Below, piece after piece: positions 11,393 to 23,148 of a stretch of DNA of 64,000 nt. Position numbers and translations under genes: made by a program. The notes beneath the pieces were generated by a model that did not search any database, had not been told where the DNA came from, and saw only the letters and a program-made list of their open reading frames with translations. The stretch covers positions 15,673,555-15,737,554 of the forward strand of contig NC_044922.1 in NCBI RefSeq assembly GCF_003576645.1, given 5' to 3'. This DNA is from Ipomoea triloba. Taxonomy: Eukaryota > Streptophyta > Magnoliopsida > Solanales > Convolvulaceae. How positions within the stretch are numbered: the stretch's first letter is position 1; the number at the start of each line of letters is the position of its first letter.

Positions 11393-11666
11393 TAATGCTA
11401 TAAGAGTTGTACTATACAATATTTTGGTTAAAAATACCTCTATCGTTATAACTTTCATTTTCTTTTCCAACTATTGTTACCATGCACATGTATCCACTGT
11501 ATGTCTGTATATTTTCTTATATTTTTCAATGCTAATGATATATAGATAATATATATTGGAGTATTATATAAGTTATTTTCTAAAATATAAATATCAAATT
11601 TATAAAAATAGGTTACATTATTATTATATAATAATTTAAATATCTAAAATCTAAATAAATCTAAGA

Positions 11667-11671
<5 letters not shown>

Positions 11672-11715
<44 letters not shown>
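11672..11715. repeat. (AT)n microsatellite
   Basis: About 22 AT units in AT-rich surroundings. Confidence 0.95.
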
Positions 11716-11717
<2 letters not shown>

Positions 11718-12516
11718 CGAAAAGTTCAACACCAATGATAAATTAAGGACTAAAACTCTAAAAGTGAGCAAGATCAACACTTAGGAACAAATTCTACAAT
11801 TATCATATAACTTAGGGACGAATAGTGTAATTTTCTCTTAATGGAATAAATTCTAGCGTGTTTAGTTCTATTGGAGGAAGGAAATGTTAAAAGATTTCAT
11901 TCAAATACACATCGAGAGTATCAAAAACTTTTTCTTGATTTTACAATAATTAGGGGTTGAATAATCTTGCATTCTTACCTTTGAGGCTTGTTTTAATAGA
12001 ACTAAATTGAATCCTGTTATGATTGATAGGATATATCTGTCGCTCGCAATACCGTAGATCCACTCGGTATGTATGTCGTATGCCGCCCAAGCCTTGTCCT
12101 CAGCAGGTTTGACCTCGTTAGGGTCCAATCCAACCTGAGTAAGCGTTAAGAATAGTCGCCGGGACTTCTACGTTATTCCTAGCGCTCATGAGTCAAGTAC
12201 CGACCTAGTAAGGTTGGAAGGGCTACCCTAAGTCTGTAGCTTTCAACGATTCAAGAAATTATCCCAAACCGACAGCCTTGTCCGATCACATCCTAATAGT
12301 GCAACAGTCAGAAATCTTGTCACACGTAAACCAATTGAGAGTGCCCCACTCAAAGTCGGTGTATGTGAGGCGTGTGGCCAACATGTCGAGTTCCCAACAT
12401 TTGTCCCCTCCAACTCTCCATACATCTTAGCTCGGGTGCCTCTGACCCATTATATAAGTTACCCGAGCTCGTATACTTCGTAAATTTACGTAGGGGTATT
12501 CAAAGATCTGAGTTTA
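11716..12516. other. Intergenic, no gene identified
   Basis: About 12.03-12.48 kb is GC-richer than its surroundings but has no frame longer than about 75 codons and no recognisable protein. It could be internal sequence of the LTR-type element to its right. I cannot assign it. Confidence 0.4.
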
Positions 12517-13930
12517 TGATAAGCCACAAATTGGCCTACGATTGTGCTCTACATATTCTTATTATTGGTTAAATCTTTGGGGTATTGTTGGTATTATGAA
12601 TGGCTTTTGGTGTGTTTTTTATGGTAGGGAGGATGGAGTGGGCTTAGGCATGCACAAGCTTGAAAAGAGAACAATTCCGGAAGAAATTAATGCAAAATGG
12701 GCAAAACGGAAGCTCGCGAATATGGCACGAAGAAAGGGAGCAAAGACGGAGTCCAAAGCATCCTGTAGAGGTGGTCACGATGGGGTTCACGGCGTGAACC
12801 CCACCGCGACCACGCTAAGCAGCTTGAAAAGATAACAATTCTAGAAGAAATCAATGCTAAGCCTCGCTTCTACAAGCTGGTGGGCAGCATCACTTCAGGT
12901 TCATGGCGTGAACTATTGAACTTGAACTTGACCATGACCACGAGCCCTATAGCGGATCCGAGGCAATTACTTTGTGCGCGAATTTTGAGTACAAATTGTT
13001 CCAAGCTGCTGTTTTGACCCATCTTTAGTTCCCTAATTAGTTTCTCCGTTTAGATCTTCTTCAGTAGAAACTCTCCCAAACACTTCTACATGAGAATCCA
13101 TCAGCCTTTGAAGATCTAGAGAATTCAACTTGTAATTGTTTTTCAATCCTCAATTATTTCAGATTTGATCTTTTCTATTTCCACAATCAAAGCTAAGTTT
13201 TCATTTTAATTGCAATTTGTTTTTCATTTCTAATGCTTCTATTGATTTTTTATCTTAGCTATTCAATCGTGACAATATCTAGCTAATTCTTAGGGAATTA
13301 GGATTAGGTTTATTTTTGAGGATGCTAGAATGTTTTGATTGCAATTAATTAGGAAGTGATGTATTGACTTGATTCTTGTTGGATGTGGATTTTGTATAAA
13401 CTATTGTACGGTGATGGCCACATCAAGCAATAGGTCTTGGAGGTGTTTAGTTGCCAAGAGACTAGGACTACACTATAGCCTAATTAATCCACTTGCATTT
13501 CTCACCTTACACCGAGAGGTAGAGCTCGAAAGAAGATGTAGACTCTAAAGTGTTCGATGAAATGTCTCATGTAGTAAGGTTGCTATGAGACTATAGAGTA
13601 GGATTTTACTACTTGATAGGCCAAATAGTCCACAAGAGTGGCTTGGCAATGGAAACATCTTCCAACAATCATGATCAATGAATTACACTACTTCCTATAC
13701 TTAGGGTTATTTTGCATCCAATCAAGGAACACCTAGTCCCTAGTCCTCTCCATTCACTCAATTGCTTGTTTACAATTACTTGTTGCTTTGCTTTACTTGT
13801 TACTTTGATAATGCTCTTGAGCCCTAGCTTTCTATGGCTCTTACGCACTTATGCTTAGCCGCGCATTGTTCAATTCCCATTCCTATTGGACTTCTGGTCG
13901 TTGAGCGATGCTGAATGAGGAAGACAACCG
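12517..13930 (+). mobile_element. LTR-like segment of a Gypsy-type retrotransposon (+)
   Basis: It starts TGATAAGCCACAAATTGGCC, parallel to TGATAAGTGCATAATTG at the start of the minus-strand segment ending near 29.5 kb. Both run over 1-2 kb with the same kind of non-coding content. Here that is a leader-like zone around 13.02-13.26 kb, then TTAGGGAATTAGGATTAGG and a string of CTTG/TTGC words near 13.7-13.8 kb. No gag or pol was found, so it may be a solo LTR or a fragment. The right border is uncertain. Confidence 0.5.
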
Positions 13931-14490
13931 GGAAAAGATTTATATATATATAAATATATCTTATATATAATAAAAAAATTATAATAATCAAATTCTGATA
14001 TTACTTAATTATCCAAGAACAAAAACAAAAAATCACAAATTAATCTAAACATTAAATCCTTAGAAAAAGTCATGTTTTGATACCATTATAAGAAAATTCA
14101 TTCAAACATGAAGCAAAAACATAATTTTTTAAATTGATTTTACATTAATTAGGGGGTTGAACATTCTTACCCTTGAAGCGTGTTTTAACAAAAAAATTCT
14201 AAAACCGTTCAAATGTCTGGTCTCTAGTTCGTCCAATGGTCGGGCATGCGAGAGCACAAGAATCCTAGAGATTTTAAGTAAAAGTATTTTTTTTTTTTTG
14301 GGTAAAATCTCTTGTGTTCAAGAAATGGCAAGACTATTTATATAGTTTGGTTTGGGCCCAAATGTAGTACTCCGTACCTTTTAAAAGGTCCAAAACTACC
14401 CAAATTAAATTAATCCATTAATCATCTATTAAAGAATTAATTCAATATTGATAACCTTCTATCAATTTCTTTTAAAGCTCTTTGCATTGG
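13931..14490. other. AT-rich intergenic, no gene
   Basis: Short A/T tracts and a stretch near 14.09-14.16 kb that echoes 11.90-11.95 kb (TTTACAATAATTAGGGGTTGAA-like words), suggesting an old duplication or a shared repeat. No coding frame. Confidence 0.4.
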
Positions 14491-14493
14491 CAA

Positions 14494-15345
14494 ATTTTAC
14501 TATGGAGCATGGTCCACACAGCTATGTGGACCATGATCCAAAATGGTGTCATTTCTTTTAACAAAAAGAAATGACACCCATTCCATAAATGTAATTAATT
14601 ATGTTTATGTATAACATATTCAATTTCATTTTAGATAGATTGTAGTTTCATTTCAGCACAACTAAAATTTCATTTTGTTTCAACTACAGTTTCATTTGAC
14701 ATTATTCATGCAATACTCTTATTAAAGTGAGACTTCTTATTGAATTTCATTTTATACACAATGTAGACTCATTAGAACACAATAAATTATAATTATAATT
14801 CAACTATGGTTTCATTGAACAATATACACTCAAATTTTTGAAACTGTTATTCAGTTTTATTTTATGTACACTGTAATTTTATTACAACACAATTAAAGTA
14901 TCATTTTGATATAACTACAATTTCATTTCAAAACATACACTCAATATGTGAGACATGTTATTCAATTTCTTTTTATACATAATATAGTTCATTTCAGTAC
15001 AACTAAAGTATCATTTCAATTCAACTACAGTTTCATTTGACAATATACACTCAATATGTGAGACATGTTATTCAGTTTTATTTTATACATACTGTAATTT
15101 CATTTAAACACAACTAAAGTATCATTTCAATTCAATTACAGTTTCATTTTATAATATAAACAAAATATGTGAGACAAGTTATTCAGTTTCATTTTAGATA
15201 CACTTTAATTTCATTTTGTTCTGAACACAAAAGAAATATAAGATTTATTAAATATAACGGCCGACATTTCTTTACTTAAAAAACGACGCCGTTTTTGAAT
15301 TGACTGTGTGGACCATGGTCCACCGTATAACAATTGCTTTAATTT
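14494..15345. mobile_element. GGACCATGGTCC-type inverted-repeat element with internal short repeats
   Basis: The ends carry CATGGTCCACACAG (left) and CTGTGTGGACCATGGTCCAC (right). The left arm also has a hairpin, GGTGTCATTTCTTTT/AAAAAGAAATGACACC. The interior (14.63-15.23 kb) is a tandem-like series of about 75-base units built on CAATTTCATTTTA, CAACTAAAGTATCATTT and CAACTACAGTTTCATTT. Related ends recur at 43.3, 47.0, 62.7 and 62.9-63.3 kb. It is probably a non-autonomous DNA transposon of unassigned superfamily. Confidence 0.6.
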
Positions 15346-16181
15346 GCGTTAACACAGATCATCAAAGTGTGACTTACTAGTTCATAGTCAAACCAACAAC
15401 AAGCAATAATATCATTCCGATCCACACAACACTAACATATCATGACTACCTAGTTGACAATGAAACTATATTATAACGAGCATTTCTGTTACAAACATCA
15501 TGCAATAATATCATTCCGCACAACACTACTTGTTCTGAACTAAGCAAAAGTTATGGCCAAACCCATAAACCTAATTTAAAATGTCTATTTTATAATCATA
15601 ACAGGAAATCAAACTTCATTATACTTTGGTTAGAGAGTCTCATTGTAAGATTATTGAACATACTAGAACAACCTTGTTAGCTCAAGGCGGTGGATCCTTT
15701 ATTGAACACACATCTTCATACAAAATTAAACTAGGTCACAAAGTATACTTATAGCCCCATGAGGGAATACACTAGCTAACACTAGTCCACAATATGTACA
15801 AGACAATCATGTTGTCTCAAGTCAAAGTACTATTGCATATATACTTGTAACATTCAACGTAACATACCAGTGACACGAATTGAATGTAAACACCATGCGG
15901 TACGTTGTATACCATCATTGTTCAATGACTTGTTCTTTAACAATCATCCACATGTCCACTCTTCGTATCACATATAGAAAGACATGAGACTCACAATAAG
16001 CTTTGATAATGTGCTAGTTTTATCGAAATTCTAATGCTCAATTAGAATTCCTATGACAAGGAACATTTTACAGCACTTTATTAATAAATTCTTCATCAGT
16101 CAAATTCTTAACTCTTAAGAATAAAGAATTATGAAGTTTGTATGGAATAATATCAAATAATATTAATAAAGTCATAATAAA
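15346..16181. other. AT-rich intergenic, no gene
   Basis: No coding frame and no recognisable repeat structure apart from scattered duplicated words such as AACAATAATATCATTCCG at about 15.40 and 15.50 kb. Confidence 0.4.
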
Positions 16182-16190
16182 ATAAATAAA

Positions 16191-16626
16191 GGTAAAAACT
16201 TGTGTGAGACCGTCTAACCGTAAGACGGGCCAGGTCGGATCGGGTCAAGATGGAAATGTAATACTTATACGTACAAATACCATACTTAAATGCTCAAATG
16301 GAATACTAATCATGAATAAATTTTTTGTTACTTATAAGGGTAAATGTAATACTTTTAAGGGAAAAATACAATACTTTTACATTTCGATTTAAAAGTATTA
16401 TATTTTCCCTTATAAGTAAGGGGCACTTGTCAACATTATTTATTATGAAAAATGTAATATTTTTTCTCTTATAAGTAACAAAAATTGTATTCATGATTAA
16501 TATTATATTTGAGTATATAAGTATGACACTTGCACATATAAGTATGACATTTGCATGATGCTTCGACCCGACCCGACCCGTCTTACGAATAAGGATCCGT
16601 GAGATGGTCTCACACAAGTGTGACCC
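16191..16626 (-). mobile_element. Mutator-like MITE, copy A (inverted relative to B and C)
   Basis: The ends are GGTAAAAACTTGTGTGAGAC and GTCTCACACAAGTGTGACCC. The next 9 bases on each side are ATAAATAAA (16182-16190) and ATAAAAAAA (16627-16635), 8 of 9 matching, as expected for a Mutator-type 9-bp target duplication. Inside, GTAATACTTTT words and a CGACCCGACCC run match copies B (31.3 kb) and C (54.6 kb) in opposite orientation. It has no transposase. Confidence 0.82.
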
Positions 16627-17150
16627 ATAAAAAAAATATTTATTTATTATATTAATTGAATTAGAATACAATGCCCACAATAATAAATGTTAGGCTTCTA
16701 GAGTATGTATACATGTCTAACATAATTTAAAAAAAAAAAAAACAAAAAAAAAAAGCAAAACATAACTCTCATATTCTCCTGTGTTATTTGCACGCTATTA
16801 TATATATAAGAGTTGGATTTACCTAATGCATACCTTTAGGTAATGACTACGGGATTCGCTCGACAGCAAAAAAAATTAAAAATTAAAATAAAAAGTAGGG
16901 TCAAGTACAGTATGACTTCATATTAATCTAATATAGTGGTAACTTTTTCCTTTATTTATTTCTATAAATAATCTAGATTTGGTCAGGCTTGGGTCACACC
17001 TTGAGCTGCAATAATTCCTCCTTAAAGGAAAAGCTTAGTTTAGAACTACTTAATAGGTTGCGAATTACCCTAGTTTGCTGCGTAAATTTTAATTCAATGT
17101 AAATTTATACGAAGTATCAAGTTAAATATATACCACTTACAATAAACAAA
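16627..17150. other. Intergenic upstream of NRT2 gene 1
   Basis: It contains an A-rich tract at 16727-16755 and AT-rich sequence. No gene. Weak similarity to the sequence upstream of genes 2 and 3 begins near 17085. Confidence 0.4.
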
Positions 17151-17156
17151 GTTAAG

Positions 17157-17437
17157 AACCAATTACAATGTAGTTGATTCTTGGGATATTCAGAAGCCCA
17201 ATCCAGTTGGCGATGACTAATGAGATGTGGCGAATATGGAATCCAAGTGGATCAATTATTTGTTTTTAATGTTGTCAATTAGCCACTGGAATCTCCATAG
17301 GGTATAGACACGTTTGCAATGTCAACGCTTAATCCCTATATAAACGGTCATTGTTTCCCAAGATTCAGCAGACTAATAATCCCATTTAAGTATCCTTAAA
17401 CACGTACTGATTTCAATTCCAAGAGACAAAGACATTA
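17157..17437 (+). promoter_or_regulatory. NRT2 gene 1 promoter and 5' leader
   Basis: Strongly homologous to 22857-23148 and to the complement of 33818-34115. Shared words include GAGATGTGGCGAATATGGAA, TCCAAGTGGATCA, AGCCACTGGAATCTCCATAG, TTGCAATGTCAACGCTTAAT and CCCTATATAAACGGTCATT. The TATA box TATATAAA is at 17337-17344, 101 bases before the ATG. A GATTCAGCAGACTAATAATC stretch lies in the leader. No specific nitrate-response element could be identified by eye. Confidence 0.75.
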
Positions 17438-19221
17438 ATGGCGGATATAGAAGGGTCTCCTGGAAGCTCCATGCATGGAGTGACCGGCAGAGAGCCAGTT
17501 CTGGCTTTCGCCGTGGCCTCCCCAATTGTGCCCACAGATACGACGGCAAAATTTGCTCTGCCGGTGGATTCAGAGCACAAAGCCAAAGTGTTCAAGCTCT
17601 TCTCCTTGGCTAATCCCCACATGAGAACTTTCCACCTCTCATGGATCTCTTTTTTCACCTGTTTCGTCTCCACGTTCGCTGCTGCTCCGCTTGTTCCCAT
17701 CATCCGCGACAACCTTAATCTGGTTAAGTCCGACATTGGGAACGCCGGAGTGGCCTCCGTCTCCGGGAGTATTCTGTCCAGGCTGGTGATGGGGGCGGTG
17801 TGTGATCTCTTGGGGCCGCGTTACGGCTGCGCTTTTCTCATCATGTTAACTGCCCCCACCGTGTTTTGCATGTCGTTTGTGTCCTCAGCAGGCGGCTACG
17901 TGGCGGTGAGGTTCATGATCGGATTCTCTCTCGCCACTTTCGTCTCTTGCCAGTACTGGATGAGTACGATGTTCAACAGCAAAATCATAGGGCTTGCCAA
18001 CGGGACCGCCGCGGGATGGGGGAATATGGGAGGTGGGGCCACCCAGCTTCTAATGCCGATTCTTTATGACATAATCCGGCGAGCAGGGGCAACTCCGTTC
18101 AGCGCCTGGAGGATCGCTTTCTTCATTCCCGGATGGCTTCACGTTGTGATGGGAATTCTGGTCCTCACCCTCGGCCAAGACTTGCCGGACGGCAACTTAG
18201 GATCGTTACAAAAGAAAGGTAATGTTACCAAAGACAAATTTTCAAAGGTGTTTTGGTACGCCGTCACCAACTACAGAACCTGGATCTTTGCCCTTCTCTA
18301 TGGATATTCTATGGGTGTTGAATTGTCAACCGATAATGTCATTGCTGAGTATTTCTATGACAGGTTAGTTGCTTTCTTTATATATCTCTTTGTAGGTATA
18401 GATCTTTTTAGTGTAACATTCAACATATTCAAGACATGATAATACTAATACAAGTTTCAGATTCAACTCTGGATGAAAATAATCTATTGGCCCTCTTAAC
18501 TAGTTTACCAAGTAATCTTTAGTCAATTAGTTATTTCAAATTTTGTGTTTACAGGTTTGATCTAAAGCTCCACACCGCTGGGATAATTGCGGCCACCTTT
18601 GGAATGGCGAATTTGGTGGCACGGCCGTTCGGAGGATTTGCGTCGGATTATGCCGCGAAGTATTTTGGAATGAGAGGGAGGCTATGGGCTTTATGGATCT
18701 TGCAAACGACGGGAGGACTTTTCTGCTTCCTTCTGGGGCGAGCGAATACCCTTCCCTTAGCCGTGACATGGATGATCATCTTCTCCATCGGAGCTCAGGC
18801 GGCCTGCGGGGCCACTTTCGGCATCATCCCCTTCATTTCCCGGCGGTCGTTGGGCATCATCTCGGGTCTCACCGGCGCCGGAGGCAACTTCGGTTCCGGA
18901 TTAACGCAACTAATATTCTTCTCGACCTCAAAGTTCTCCACCGCATCGGGGCTGTCGTACATGGGGATAATGATCATGGCCTGCACTCTTCCGGTGACTT
19001 TGGTTCAATTCCCACAATGGGGAGGCATGTTTTTGCCAGCGTCGAAGGATGCTGTGAAAGGAACCGAAGAGCATTACTACTGCTCTGAATGGAGCGAGGA
19101 GGAAAAGCAGAAAGGTATGCACCAAAATAGCCTCAAATTCGCTGAGAACAGCCGCTCTGAGAGAGGCAGACGCGTTGCTCCGGCTGCCACGCCGCCTAAC
19201 GTCACGCCGGAACGTTTCTGA
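17438..19221 (+). CDS. NRT2: High-affinity nitrate transporter, NRT2 family (gene 1)
   Basis: Join 17438-18363 and 18555-19221, giving 530 residues, the usual NRT2 length. The 191-bp intron splits codon 309 (phase 2, EYFYDR|FDLK) with GTTAGT and TTTACAG borders. It is a 12-helix MFS protein of the NNP group. The two nitrate signatures are visible: [10 protein letters not shown] (191-200) and [10 protein letters not shown] (415-424). Also present are [12 protein letters not shown] (168-179), the GQDLPDGN loop (246-253) and a hydrophilic C-terminus with [13 protein letters not shown] (501-513). By family knowledge it imports nitrate with protons across the root plasma membrane together with NAR2/NRT3. 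Ser501 falls where Arabidopsis NRT2.1 is reported to be phosphorylated. Only this copy has Gln460 (LVQFPQW); the other three have His. The start is the first ATG after the conserved leader and agrees in genes 1-3. Confidence 0.97.
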
Positions 19222-19575
19222 TGATTTCGTGAACTATCCAAACTCTATATTCCTGGAATTAAATATACATTAAATTATTGTGTAATTTAATGGGTAGGAG
19301 TAGTACAAATATTAAAGAAAGGCCACCAATGAAAACGAGACATCTTTCATTCACTCACTAGTCACTACTCCGCCCACACAGGGTATTTATACTCTAAAAT
19401 ACTATTTCAACTCTCAAATTTTATTTCTAATCTTTACTCTTTTATTTAAATTTTTTATTTTGATATTAGCATTTTTCTGAAGACTAATAAATTGATAAGT
19501 CATTTTCAATTTATTGGTAATTGATGGTTGTTAGTTTCCTGCAAGTAAAAAATTTAGAATGCAGTTAAATAGAAT
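19222..19575. other. Gene 1 3' flank
   Basis: The first 60 or so bases match the gene 2 3' flank (CGTGAACTATCCAA, TGGAATTAAATA), so the duplicated unit reaches past the stop codon. Beyond about 19.3 kb nothing gene-like is seen. Confidence 0.5.
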
Positions 19576-19584
19576 ATTTAAAAT

Positions 19585-19690
19585 AACCTGAACCTGTTGA
19601 AGTACAAAGATTCAATATCGGCTCCACTGAAACTCAATCTCATGACCTCAAATTTGGAAGAGTCACAATGTTAGTCTGTGGTGGAAGTCT
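19585..19690 (-). mobile_element. SINE-like fragment
   Basis: On the minus strand it reads in the order of the family at 2.05 kb, with a B-box-like GAGGTCATGAGATTGAG region. It is decayed and without a readable tail. Confidence 0.35.
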
Positions 19691-19799
19691 TGTTTGCGAA
19701 TTTAGTGATTACTTATTATGAACTTTTAATGATACCAAAATGTTAAAAATTTTAGTCCCCATGTCAAATAAGTTGTATTATGAACTTTTGATGATACCA

Positions 19800-19918
19800 A
19801 AATGTTAAAAATTTTAATCCCCAGGTAGTACTTTCCCTCACATCTCAAACATGCTCCCACCTCTCAGGTGAAAGGGCCACAGCTATGCCGCTTGACCACA
19901 AGGTCTTTGACAATCCTC
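19800..19918 (-). mobile_element. SINE-like fragment
   Basis: On the minus strand it begins GACCTTGTGGTCAAGCGGCA, an A-box type start shared with 36.3 kb (minus strand), and continues through GCATGTTTGAGATGTG. It is tRNA-derived by layout. Confidence 0.45.
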
Positions 19919-21057
19919 TATTTGTTATATCTTTTAATTTAAACTTAGGAACTCTTTTTTAAAGGTTCGAATAGTCCGAATATTAATCCGAACAGTTACT
20001 TTTCGGATAGTCAAGTTATTAGTCCAAATAGGTAACCCGAATGGTTACGTTTCAGACAACCAGGAAGAGACCTTGAAAAGTTAAAGATCAAAAGAGTTCG
20101 AGACAAAGATTCGACGAGTTCAAAATCGAAATGTTGCAAAGGCCGAATAACAGAAGTGTGTTTACCTTTCAAAGAGAAGAAATTTTAAAAAGGAACAAAC
20201 TGTAAGGACAACCATTCGTAACCGAAAGGTTGCAAAGTGTTAAGGTTCAAAACATTAACTCAATTAGTGAAAATTTACCACTCAAAAGGGCTACTCAAGA
20301 CATTCTCTGGGCCAACAGTTCAAATCCTTAAAACACTAGTGCGTTATGGTAATTTATCAAGCAAAAATACAAACCTAACACAATATTGCCTTATACTCAA
20401 TCATATCTACACAATCTATTAAACAGATCAGATTATTTTAGCTGCTCCAAACTACCAACTGATCACTCTTAAGCTATCTAATCAATGCATTTTCATAATT
20501 TCATCTCCTAATATCTTATCACCTAGTGTAATTTCAAGTCCCTACACCGGTTTAATTTACATTATCAATAAGCCAAAGGTGTTAATTTAATTTCCTTTTT
20601 ATTTTATTTTTTGTTTGAATAGTTTTCTCTAGATATCTATAAGTGGTTGTCTATATAATCGCTTAGATTAGAGCCAAATTTTCTCTAAATATCAACTTTA
20701 AAAATAGATAAGTATATCATGTTAATTTGTAATTTTTATTTTTTAAAAATTTTTATTTTTGCTAAAATCTTAGTTCTTGTCCAACTTCTAATCCACATAT
20801 ATGAGTGTGCAAAAAAGGATACATTAAAAAATTTCATCACCGACTAAGTCAACAGGAATATAATTTAACCAGCCAATTCTTTTTAAAATTTGTATTTTGA
20901 ATTTTTCACAAATATAATTTAAAAACAAAAAAGTGATATAGATTTCTAGAAATCTAGACAAATTTCCATTTTTTTTGAAAATCTAGAAAGGAAAATGAAT
21001 TTTTTTAACTCCTCACTTTAAAAAAATAATAAAAAATCTTCTTCTTAATGAGGTTCA
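19919..21057. other. Intergenic between NRT2 genes 1 and 2, no gene
   Basis: 19.96-20.24 kb holds repeated words around CCGAA and GGTTAC/GGTTCGA, possibly a decayed element. From 20.5 to 21.05 kb it is very AT-rich. No credible coding frame. Confidence 0.4.
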
Positions 21058-21067
21058 TTTTTGAAAT

Positions 21068-21667
21068 GAGTTTTTTCCACTTTTGGTCCTATGACTTTAG
21101 TATTTCCGTCAATTTAGGTACACGACTTTCATTTTGCCACTTTTAGTCCTTGACTTTAATTTTTTTGCCACTTTTAGTCCTTGACTTTGATTTTTTTCCA
21201 CTTTTAGTCCTTTCGGTCACCCGAGCGACAACTTTTAATCGAAATCAACAAATTGTTGTGCCATTAAGGGTAAAAGTGTATTTTGATAAAGTTCTAAATA
21301 TATTTATAAATAAAATCAGATAAAAAATAGGAAAAAGAAACGTTATTTGCTTGTTCTGCTTCGCTTTTTAAGCAACAACTTTTAATCAGAATCAATAAAA
21401 TATTGTGTCATTAAGTGTAAAATTGTCTATTGATAAATCTCTAAATACATTAAACGTTATTTACCATTAATGACACAACAATTTGTTGATTTCGATTAAA
21501 AGTTGTCGCTTTGGTGACCGAAAGGACTAAAAGTAGAAAAAAAATCAAAGTCAAGGACTAAAAGTGGCAAAAAAATTAAAGTCAAGGACTAAAAGTGACA
21601 AAATGAAAGTCGTGTACCTAAATTGACGGAAACACTAAAGTCATAGGACCAAAAGTGGAAAAAACTC
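21068..21667. mobile_element. Mutator-like foldback element, 600 bp, 10-bp target duplication
   Basis: The left end GAGTTTTTTCCACTTTTGG and the right end CCAAAAGTGGAAAAAACTC are complementary, and the arms continue for about 210 bases each (CTTTTAGTCCTTGACTTT units, ACAACTTTTAATCGAAATCA). The flanks TTTTTGAAAT (21058-21067) and TTTTTGAAAT (21668-21677) are identical, a clean target duplication. The interior is AT-rich without a transposase. Confidence 0.9.
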
Positions 21668-21689
21668 TTTTTGAAATTTAATTAGCTGC

Positions 21690-22320
21690 CAAAAGTCGTC
21701 CGCCTAAAATTTTTGGACATTATTTTAAATTATATAAACTCGTCCACCAATACCCAATGGAATAATTGCCTTTTATTTTTAAAATTTTATTTGTAACAAT
21801 AATTAGAAAGTGATAAAAAGAAATAGGGAATGAAAAAAAATCCCAAATCCACCATCACATATATTAAATTGCAGTCCAAGGTGGAATTTCTAGAACATCT
21901 ACCTCTTAAAAGGATATGAATAGGGTGTAATCAAGCCCTATAATAATATCAATCCTCCAAAGACTTTATGATAACTATATTAAAACTTACACTGCATCCC
22001 CAAAGGGCTTTCAATGCTTTTGAAAGGTTAAGAAACACTTATCAGTGTAGGTCGACGACTTGATGCGATGATGACAATGATATGTACAACAACATATAAC
22101 TGCAAACTACAACCGTACATCATATCATTGGAGACTACTTGCTTTAAAAAATTGGAAGTTTAAGTATGAACATGAGAGTTACATGCTTCTGTTACATATT
22201 AAAATTTTCAATTTGGTGGAATTGTGGAATTGTAATATGGTTAGTATGATGGGCCAACTATTACTCATCTTTTGAAGTTCAATTTTTATATGGTATTAAA
22301 ATACATGTATGTTATTTGGT
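21690..22320. repeat. Conserved non-coding block, copy 2 (upstream of NRT2 gene 2)
   Basis: It contains the ordered words of copy 1 and, further left, words shared only with copy 3, such as TTAAATTGCAGTCCA, TTTCTAGAACAT, ACCTCTTAAAAGGATAT and TAGGGTGTAATCA. It ends about 830 bases before the gene 2 ATG, so it may be a distal promoter part or simply co-duplicated DNA. Confidence 0.88.
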
Positions 22321-22729
22321 TTACGGGAAAGTTCACAGATTCTATTCATTGTTGACCCGCTCAAATTAAGAAAACTCAATAATAAACATATGTTAGCAAG
22401 TTAACTATTTGACTAACTCGCTCGACATGAGTTATCCCCTGTTAGGATAAATTGTAATAGTTTTCAATAGAAAAACGTTAGAAAGTCTATTCAACCAACT
22501 CAGTGGTTTTAGGCTAGATTGACTGATTTCCCTAATTGTAACTCTTTTTTTTTTTTTCTTCTCAATTGCTTAAAGAATGTCACATTAGCATAAAGTAACA
22601 AATAAAGTAAAACATAGAAACCTATTGATGATGAGTAGTTTTTTTCCCGTATATCATTCCATATCCAAAACTATGAGACTAATCCAAATTTAATTTAAAT
22701 CATACGTACCCAAAAAATTAAGGCTTGCA

Positions 22730-23148
22730 CAAAAAAAATGTGTCCCAAAAGTGTTTAGCATTACACTAATTGCCCATGTTGCCGGTAACTTTTAATTCAT
22801 TGAAAATGTACAAAGTCAAATATTTAGTATAAAGAAGATGGAAGTAATTTAAAGAACCAATTAGAATGCAGTTGATTGTTGGGATATACATAAGTCTAAT
22901 CCAGTTGGAAATGAGTAATGAGATGTGGCGAATATGGAATCCAAGTGGATCAATGTATATGTTTTTAATGTTGTCAATTAGCCACTGGAATCTCCATAGG
23001 GCATAGGCTGTCTAAACACGTTTGCAATGTCAACGCTTAATCCCTATATAAACGGTCATTATATTGTTTCCCAAGATTCAGCAGACTAATAATCCCTTTG
23101 AAGTATATACTTAAACACTGATTTCAATTCAAAGAGACAAAGACATTA
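22730..23148 (+). promoter_or_regulatory. NRT2 gene 2 promoter and 5' leader
   Basis: The homology with gene 1 covers the last 290 bases. Homology with gene 3 extends further upstream, to about 22.73 kb (TTGCCCATGTTGCCGGTAAC, TATAAAGAAGATGGAAGTAA). The TATA box TATATAAA is at 23045-23052, 104 bases before the ATG. Confidence 0.75.

Noticed and set aside
12542..12835. 97-codon + frame
   Set aside because: It lies in the LTR-like segment and its product is not a known retroelement or host protein. Too short to call.
17413..17736. 107-codon minus-strand frame repeated at 23124-23447 and (as +) 33519-33833
   Set aside because: It recurs only because the three NRT2 exons recur; it is antisense to the real frame.
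18684..19088. 134-codon + frame seen also at 24800-25204 and in gene 3
   Set aside because: Alternative-frame shadow of exon 2. Its His/Arg-rich product changes freely between copies, while the transporter frame is kept.
7581..19221. A functional cluster of SnRK1 and nitrate transport genes
   Set aside because: One neighbouring gene 9 kb away across repeat-rich DNA is no evidence of a plant gene cluster. Chance adjacency is the simpler view.
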